Assembly: GCF_004361695.1 (NCBI RefSeq)
Contig: NZ_SNVW01000010.1
Location: 91,505 to 155,504, forward strand
Reading direction: 5' to 3'
From: Curtobacterium flaccumfaciens
Lineage (GTDB): Bacteria > Actinomycetota > Actinomycetes > Actinomycetales > Microbacteriaceae
Length of the DNA stretch: 64,000 nt
Shown piece after piece: positions 59,761 to 64,000 of the stretch (positions within the stretch are counted from its first letter, which is position 1; each line of letters opens with the position of its first letter). Made by a program: the position numbers and the translations under genes. Below the pieces are notes generated by a model that was given only the letters and a program-made list of their open reading frames with translations, was not told where the DNA came from and did not search any database.

Positions 59761-59810
59761 GTCCGCCCCACACCCCGCCAACGCGTCCGACGGAACCCTC
59801 CCGGCACGAC

Positions 59811-59846
59811 GACGGGCCCCGCGCTGCTGTCTGCGCGGGGCCCGTC
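59811..59846 (-). terminator. Hairpin terminator of amtB
   Basis: Perfect 14-bp stem GACGGGCCCCGCGC (59811-59824) with its complement at 59833-59846 and an 8-base loop, starting 18 bases after the amtB stop on the minus strand. Confidence 0.75.
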
Positions 59847-59864
59847 GGACGGGTGGTGCTGGTG

Positions 59865-61139
59865 CTAGCGGACGGAGACCGGGGTCTCGTCGCGGTCCTC
59901 GTACAGGACGTAGCCCTCTTCACCGTGGACGGCGGTGTCGATGCCGGCGACCTCGTCCTCGGTCTTGACGCGGAAGCCCATCGTCTTCTCGATGATCATG
60001 CCGATGATGAACGCGAGGACGAACGAGTAGGCGCCGACCGCACCGGCAGCAGCGGCCTGCTTGCCGAGCTGGGCGAACGAACCGGAGTAGATCAGGCCGG
60101 TGTCGTTGGCGAAGAAGCCGAGGTACAGCGTGCCGACGATGCCGCCGACTAGGTGCACGCCGACGACGTCGAGCGAGTCGTCGAAGCCGAGGCGGTACTT
60201 CCAGTCGATCGCGAAGCAGCAGATGATGCCCGCGATGAAGCCGAGCAGGATGCCCCAGCCCGGGGTCAGGGTGGCGCAGGCCGGGGTGATCGCGACGAGG
60301 CCGGTGACGGCACCCGAGGCGGCACCGATCGAGGTGGCCTTGCCGTCCTTGAGCTTCTCGACGAGCAGCCACCCGAGGATCGCGGCGGCCGGGGCGGCGA
60401 GCGTGTTCACCCAGGCGATCGCGGCGATGCCGTCAGCAGCACCCTCGGACCCGGCGTTGAAGCCGAACCAGCCGAACCAGAGGATCGCGGCACCGAGCAG
60501 GACGAAGGGCGGGTTGTGCGGCTTGTGCGCACCCTTCGCGAAGCCGACGCGCTTGCCGAGGACGATCGCCAGGGCGAGACCCGCTGCACCGGCGTTGATG
60601 TGCACCGCGGTGCCACCGGCGAAGTCGATGACGCCCCACGTGGCGGCCCAACCCGAAGTCAGGTTGAAGACCCACGAGGCGACCGGGAAGTAGACGACGG
60701 TGACCCAGATGCCCGCGAAGACCATCCAGGCGCCGAACTTGGCGCGGTCGGCGATGGCGCCGGAGATGAGCGCGACCGTGATGATCGCGAAGGTGGCCTG
60801 GAAGCCGACGAACGCCATCGAGGGGTACGCGGCGTTGATCGTGGAGGCCTTGGCCTCCTCGAACGCCTGGCCGAGGCCGATCTGGTTCCAGTCGATGCTG
60901 AAGAAGCCGACGACACCGGAGACCGCCGTGCCGTCACCGTGGTTGGCGAAGGCGATCGCGTAGCCGTAGAGCACCCAGAGGACGCTCACCAGGGCGATCG
61001 CCCCGAAGGACATCATCATCATGCTGATGACGGACTTGGCCTTCACCAGACCGCCGTAGAAGAAGGCCAGGCCGGGTGTCATGAACAACACCAGCGCCGC
61101 CATGACCAACACGAACGTCGTGTTGCCCTGATCAAGCAT
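59865..61139 (-). CDS. amtB: Amt/MEP-type ammonium transporter
   Basis: A 424-residue channel with eleven hydrophobic helices. Family signatures are TPGLAFFYGGLVKAKSVISM, WFGWFGFNAGS, GGTAVHINAGAAGLA (pore His) and DVVGVHLVGGIVGTLY (second pore His). The C-terminal cytoplasmic tail ends with GEEGYVLYEDRDETPVS, the region that contacts GlnK/PII in relatives. ATG at 61139 has GAGGTG 6 bases upstream and gives a normal N-terminal helix. No glnK gene follows; repeat locus C does. Confidence 0.96.
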   Translation of the reverse strand: MLDQGNTTFVLVMAALVLFMTPGLAFFYGGLVKAKSVISMMMMSFGAIALVSVLWVLYGYAIAFANHGDGTAVSGVVGFFSIDWNQIGLGQAFEEAKASTINAAYPSMAFVGFQATFAIITVALISGAIADRAKFGAWMVFAGIWVTVVYFPVASWVFNLTSGWAATWGVIDFAGGTAVHINAGAAGLALAIVLGKRVGFAKGAHKPHNPPFVLLGAAILWFGWFGFNAGSEGAADGIAAIAWVNTLAAPAAAILGWLLVEKLKDGKATSIGAASGAVTGLVAITPACATLTPGWGILLGFIAGIICCFAIDWKYRLGFDDSLDVVGVHLVGGIVGTLYLGFFANDTGLIYSGSFAQLGKQAAAAGAVGAYSFVLAFIIGMIIEKTMGFRVKTEDEVAGIDTAVHGEEGYVLYEDRDETPVSVR

Positions 61140-61229
61140 CTGTTCACCTCTCGATTGCACCAACGGCTCTTGGACCGCTTCGGGTGTGACGAGTCTGGCG
61201 ACGTGAGGTTTCACGAGGGAGCACGAAGT

Positions 61230-61245
61230 GTTTCGCGGGTGTAAC
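61230..61245 (-). promoter_or_regulatory. GlnR-like nitrogen-control box upstream of amtB
   Basis: Minus strand reads GTTAC, 6 bases, GAAAC, which fits the actinobacterial GlnR half-site pair (GTnAC-n6-GAAAC). It lies about 90 bases before the amtB ATG, in the place expected for activation under nitrogen limitation. A second GAAAC occurs nearby but the partner half is poor. Confidence 0.6.
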
Positions 61246-61316
61246 GCGAGGGCGCTCCGTGTAAACGTCGTGTTTCGTACCCCGGTCAGTCCCCTGAACG
61301 AGGGGCGTGCAGACGA

Positions 61317-62321
61317 TCAGGCACGGGACAGCGCGACGACGCGGCTGGCGGCGCGGAGGTACTTCTTCCGGTACCCGCCGCCCAGCATCGACTCCGGGTA
61401 GACCTGGTCCAGCGGGGTGCCGGACGCCACGATCCTGACCTGGGCGTCGTACAGCCGGTCGACGAGCGCCACCCAGCGGAGCGCGTCGGTCTGGTCGGTG
61501 AACGCCTGCACGTCGGTCAGTCCCACGGCGTCGAGCCCTTCGACCATCGCGACGTACTTCGAGGGGTGCACGGAGCCGAGGTGCTCGACCACGGTGCGGA
61601 AGTCGTCGAGCGTGACGGTGCCCGACGGCAGCGAACCCGGCACGTCGGACACCACCCGGGCCGACTCGTCGACCGCGCGGCGGCGGTAGTCGAGGCCGTC
61701 GATGCGCAGGGTGTCGAACCGGTCGGACATCGCCTGGATCTCGCGGAGGAAGTCCTGCGCGGCGAAGCGTCCCTCGCCGAGGGCCCCCGGCGGGGTGTTC
61801 GACGTCGCGGCGAAGCGGGTGCCGGACTCGGACAGCTCCTTGATGAGCCGGGTCATCACCATCGTGTCGCCCGGGTCGTCGAGTTCGAACTCGTCGATGC
61901 AGACGAGCGCGGTGCCCCGGAGCAGCTCGACGGTGCCCTGGAAGCCGAGGGCCCCGACGAGCGCCGTGTACTCGATGAAGGTGCCGAACGTCTTCCGGCC
62001 GGTGGCGGCGTGGTACGCGGCAGCGAGCAGGTGGGTCTTGCCGACGCCGAAGCCGCCGTCGAGGTAGACGCCGGACGTGGCGGCCGGCTCGCTCGCCTGC
62101 TTGCGGCGCCCGAACAGCCCGCGGCGGGGCGCCTCGGTCGGTCCGGCGGCGACGAACGCCTCGACCGCGTCACGCACCGAGGCCTGCGACGGGTAGTCCG
62201 GGTCCGGCCGGTACGAGCTGAACGACGCGTCCGCGAACTGGGGCGGCGGGACCAGCGACGCCGCCATCTGCTGCGGGGTGACCTGCGGGTCACGGTCGAC
62301 GAGACGAGCTGGCTGTGGCAA
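61317..62321 (-). CDS. zapE: ZapE/AFG1-like AAA+ ATPase (cell division protein)
   Basis: A 334-residue AAA-type ATPase. Walker A is [11 protein letters not shown] and Walker B is [33 protein letters not shown] is the sensor region. ZapE acts at the division site in Escherichia coli. The start TTG at 62321 is chosen because GGAGGG lies 8 bases upstream and no ATG gives the conserved N-terminal ASLVPPPQF region with a ribosome site. It is divergent from the sulfurtransferase gene, sharing a 161-base promoter region. Confidence 0.88.
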   Translation of the reverse strand: MPQPARLVDRDPQVTPQQMAASLVPPPQFADASFSSYRPDPDYPSQASVRDAVEAFVAAGPTEAPRRGLFGRRKQASEPAATSGVYLDGGFGVGKTHLLAAAYHAATGRKTFGTFIEYTALVGALGFQGTVELLRGTALVCIDEFELDDPGDTMVMTRLIKELSESGTRFAATSNTPPGALGEGRFAAQDFLREIQAMSDRFDTLRIDGLDYRRRAVDESARVVSDVPGSLPSGTVTLDDFRTVVEHLGSVHPSKYVAMVEGLDAVGLTDVQAFTDQTDALRWVALVDRLYDAQVRIVASGTPLDQVYPESMLGGGYRKKYLRAASRVVALSRA

Positions 62322-62482
62322 CTGCGAGGCCCTCCGGGAAGCATGTCGTGCGGTGTCACGTTGCAGGAGGCGACGGGACGTCCGCGTACCGTTGCCCAGA
62401 GGCACCGACGACCGATCCTAGTCCCGGTGCCGCACCGACGATCCGTCGGAGCACGTCGCCCGCACCCTGGAGGTACCCCACC

Positions 62483-63388
62483 ATGACCGCACCGGTCGAC
62501 CCGTCCGAGAAGTTCACCGCTTACGCCCACCCCGAGCGCCTCGTCTCCACCGAGTGGCTGCAGGACCAGCTGGACGCCGACACCCCCGACCTGGTCGTGG
62601 TCGAGTCCGACGAGGACGTCCTGCTCTACGAGACCGGACACGTCCCCGGTGCCGTGAAGATCGACTGGCACACCGACCTCAACGACCCGGTGCTGCGCGA
62701 CTACGTCGACGGCGAGGCCTTCGCAGCGTTGCTCGGCAGCAAGGGCATCGGCCGCGAGACCACCGTGGTGATCTACGGCGACAAGAACAACTGGTGGGCC
62801 GCGTACACCCTGTGGGTCTTCTCGCTGTTCGGCCACGAGGACGTCCGTCTGCTCGACGGCGGCCGGGCGAAGTGGATCGCCGAGGACCGCGCCATCACCA
62901 CCGACGCCACGCCGGTCACGCCGGTCGAGTACCCGATCGTGGACCGCATCGACACCGAGATCCGCGCCTACAAGGACGACGTCCTCGCGCACCTCGGCAA
63001 GCCCCTCATCGACGTCCGCAGCGCGCCCGAGTACAGCGGCGAGCGGACCACCGCGCCGGACTACCCGGAAGAGGGCGCCCTGCGCGCCGGACACGTCCCC
63101 ACCGCGGTCAACATCCCCTGGGCGACGGCCGCCGCGCCCGACGGCACCTTCCGGTCCCGCGAGGAGCTCGACGCGATCTACCGCGACGGCGCCGGCATCG
63201 GCGACGCCGACGAGGTCATCGCCTACTGCCGCATCGGCGAGCGGTCGAGCCACACCTGGTTCGTCCTGCAGCACCTGCTCGGATACGAGAACGTCCGCAA
63301 CTACGACGGCTCGTGGACCGAGTGGGGCAGCGCCGTCCGCGTCCCGATCGCCGTCGGCACCGAGCCGGGTACGCTGCCGAACCGATGA
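62483..63388 (+). CDS. Thiosulfate/mercaptopyruvate-type sulfurtransferase (two rhodanese domains)
   Basis: A 301-residue tandem rhodanese. The first domain has [20 protein letters not shown] and lacks a catalytic Cys. The second has [24 protein letters not shown] and the active-site loop YCRIGERS with the nucleophile Cys. It moves sulfane sulfur from thiosulfate (or similar) to acceptors. ATG at 62483 has GGAGG 9 bases upstream. It overlaps sufE by 4 bases, a common pairing in actinobacteria. Confidence 0.93.
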   Translation: MTAPVDPSEKFTAYAHPERLVSTEWLQDQLDADTPDLVVVESDEDVLLYETGHVPGAVKIDWHTDLNDPVLRDYVDGEAFAALLGSKGIGRETTVVIYGDKNNWWAAYTLWVFSLFGHEDVRLLDGGRAKWIAEDRAITTDATPVTPVEYPIVDRIDTEIRAYKDDVLAHLGKPLIDVRSAPEYSGERTTAPDYPEEGALRAGHVPTAVNIPWATAAAPDGTFRSREELDAIYRDGAGIGDADEVIAYCRIGERSSHTWFVLQHLLGYENVRNYDGSWTEWGSAVRVPIAVGTEPGTLPNR

Positions 63389-63837
63389 CCGACGCACTCC
63401 CCCAGCCCCTCGCCGAGATCCGCGACGACTTCCTCGAGCTGTCCCAGCAGGACCGGCTGCAGCTCCTCCTCGAGTTCTCGAACGAGCTCCCGGCACTGCC
63501 CGAACGACTGCAGGGGCACGAGGACGAACTCGAACGCGTCGAGGAGTGCCAGTCCCCCGTCTTCATCACGGTGACGGTGGGCGACGACGGCGACCCCGAC
63601 GACGTCGTCCGCATGCACGCGACGGCCCCGCGCGAGGCGCCGACGACCCGGGGCTTCGCGTCGATCCTGGCGCAGGGCCTGTCCGGCCTGACCGTCGAGC
63701 AGGTGCTCGCCGTACCGGCCGACTACCCGTTGACGCTCGGACTGTCCGAGGCGGTCAGCCCGCTGCGGATCCGCGGGATGGTCGGCATGCTCGGCCGGGT
63801 CCAGCGACAGGTCAAGCTGCAGGCCGCGGTCGCGTAG
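63385..63837 (+). CDS. sufE: SufE-like sulfur acceptor protein
   Basis: A 150-residue SufE-family protein, which takes sulfur from a cysteine desulfurase for Fe-S cluster assembly. The sulfur-accepting Cys is Cys55 in EECQSPVF. The family parts [21 protein letters not shown] and MLGRVQRQ follow. It overlaps the sulfurtransferase gene, suggesting the two proteins hand sulfur on. Confidence 0.9.
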   Translation: MTDALPQPLAEIRDDFLELSQQDRLQLLLEFSNELPALPERLQGHEDELERVEECQSPVFITVTVGDDGDPDDVVRMHATAPREAPTTRGFASILAQGLSGLTVEQVLAVPADYPLTLGLSEAVSPLRIRGMVGMLGRVQRQVKLQAAVA

Positions 63838-63849
63838 ACGCAACCGCTC

Positions 63850-64000
63850 GACGGCCTGGAGGCGGGGGGGGCGCGGGGCCCCCCCCCCCCCGCCGGGGGG
63901 GGGGGCGGGGGGGGGGGGGGGGGCCCCCCGGGGGGCCCCCCCCCGGAAACCCCGGGGAAGGCCCGCCCGGGCTCGCCCGCGGGAGGCCGCGCCGGGGGGC
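63850..64000. other. G/C homopolymer run, probable assembly artefact
   Basis: After GACGGCCTGGAGGCG (63850-63864), the start of another CCTGGAGGC hairpin, the sequence turns into runs of G and C with almost no A or T. No gene can be read. This looks like base-calling or consensus failure at a strong hairpin near a contig end, not natural sequence. Confidence 0.8.

Noticed and set aside
1..64000. tRNA, rRNA, prophage or insertion-sequence genes
   Set aside because: No cloverleaf-like segments, rRNA sequence, transposase or integrase motifs were recognised anywhere in the window.

Overview
The window is very GC-rich, packed with co-directional genes overlapping by 1 to 4 bases, and carries a Gram-positive flagellar gene set (no P- or L-ring genes) alongside an ECF sigma/anti-sigma pair, a class E/F-like sortase and a DUF4397 protein. 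Together these point to a motile actinobacterium, most likely Microbacteriaceae and probably Curtobacterium or a close relative. The genus is an inference from gene content, not a database match.

Layout. (1) 1-7264, minus strand: flhB (cut by the window edge), fliR, fliQ, fliP, fliO, fliN, fliM, motB, motA, flbD, behind a SigD/FliA-type promoter at 7342-7368. (2) 7521-23837: non-flagellar genes lying between the two blocks of minus-strand flagellar genes. They include DUF4397/sortase, ECF sigma/anti-sigma, a HTH-MurA fusion, a Na+/H+ antiporter, DoxX, an MTA/SAH nucleosidase, an SDR enzyme, a HAD hydrolase next to a sulfatase remnant, an ApbE/FMN-binding/ferric-reductase-like operon with a two-component system, and a VIT-family transporter. 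(3) 23949-34469, minus: flgB, flgC, fliE, fliF, fliG, fliH, fliI, fliJ, an NlpC/P60 hydrolase, fliK, flgD, flgE. (4) 34941-39019, minus: fliA-type sigma factor, fliC, fliD, fliS and a small gene. (5) 39444-42602, plus: flgN-like, flgK, flgL, fliW. Four transcription units carry a matching promoter, (T)TAC or TAAC, 15 bases, then GCCGATAG or a variant, so the sigma factor at 38204-39019 probably drives the late regulon.

(6) 43003-48944 holds mixed housekeeping and hypothetical genes. (7) 49128-59579, minus, is a polymorphic-toxin locus. Two hypothetical genes and a small WXG100-like gene lead into a 705-residue toxin ending in a non-specific nuclease domain, followed by a YezG-like immunity gene. 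Downstream lies an array of start-less, frameshifted or chimeric toxin C-terminal pieces, each followed by an intact immunity gene (YezG-like, Imm52-like or CdiI-like). Direct repeats mark the joins. (8) 59865-63837: ammonium transporter with a GlnR-like box, zapE, a thiosulfate sulfurtransferase and sufE. The last 150 bases collapse into G/C homopolymers and look like an assembly artefact.

Two dispersed repeat families are visible. One is an intergenic motif built on the palindrome GTCGTACGAC, repeated at exactly 73-base spacing in three separate places with internal gaps of fixed length. The other is a hairpin containing CCTGGAGGCGCGG, found at gene ends and, as half-sites or inverted pairs, inside fliH, fliK and other genes.
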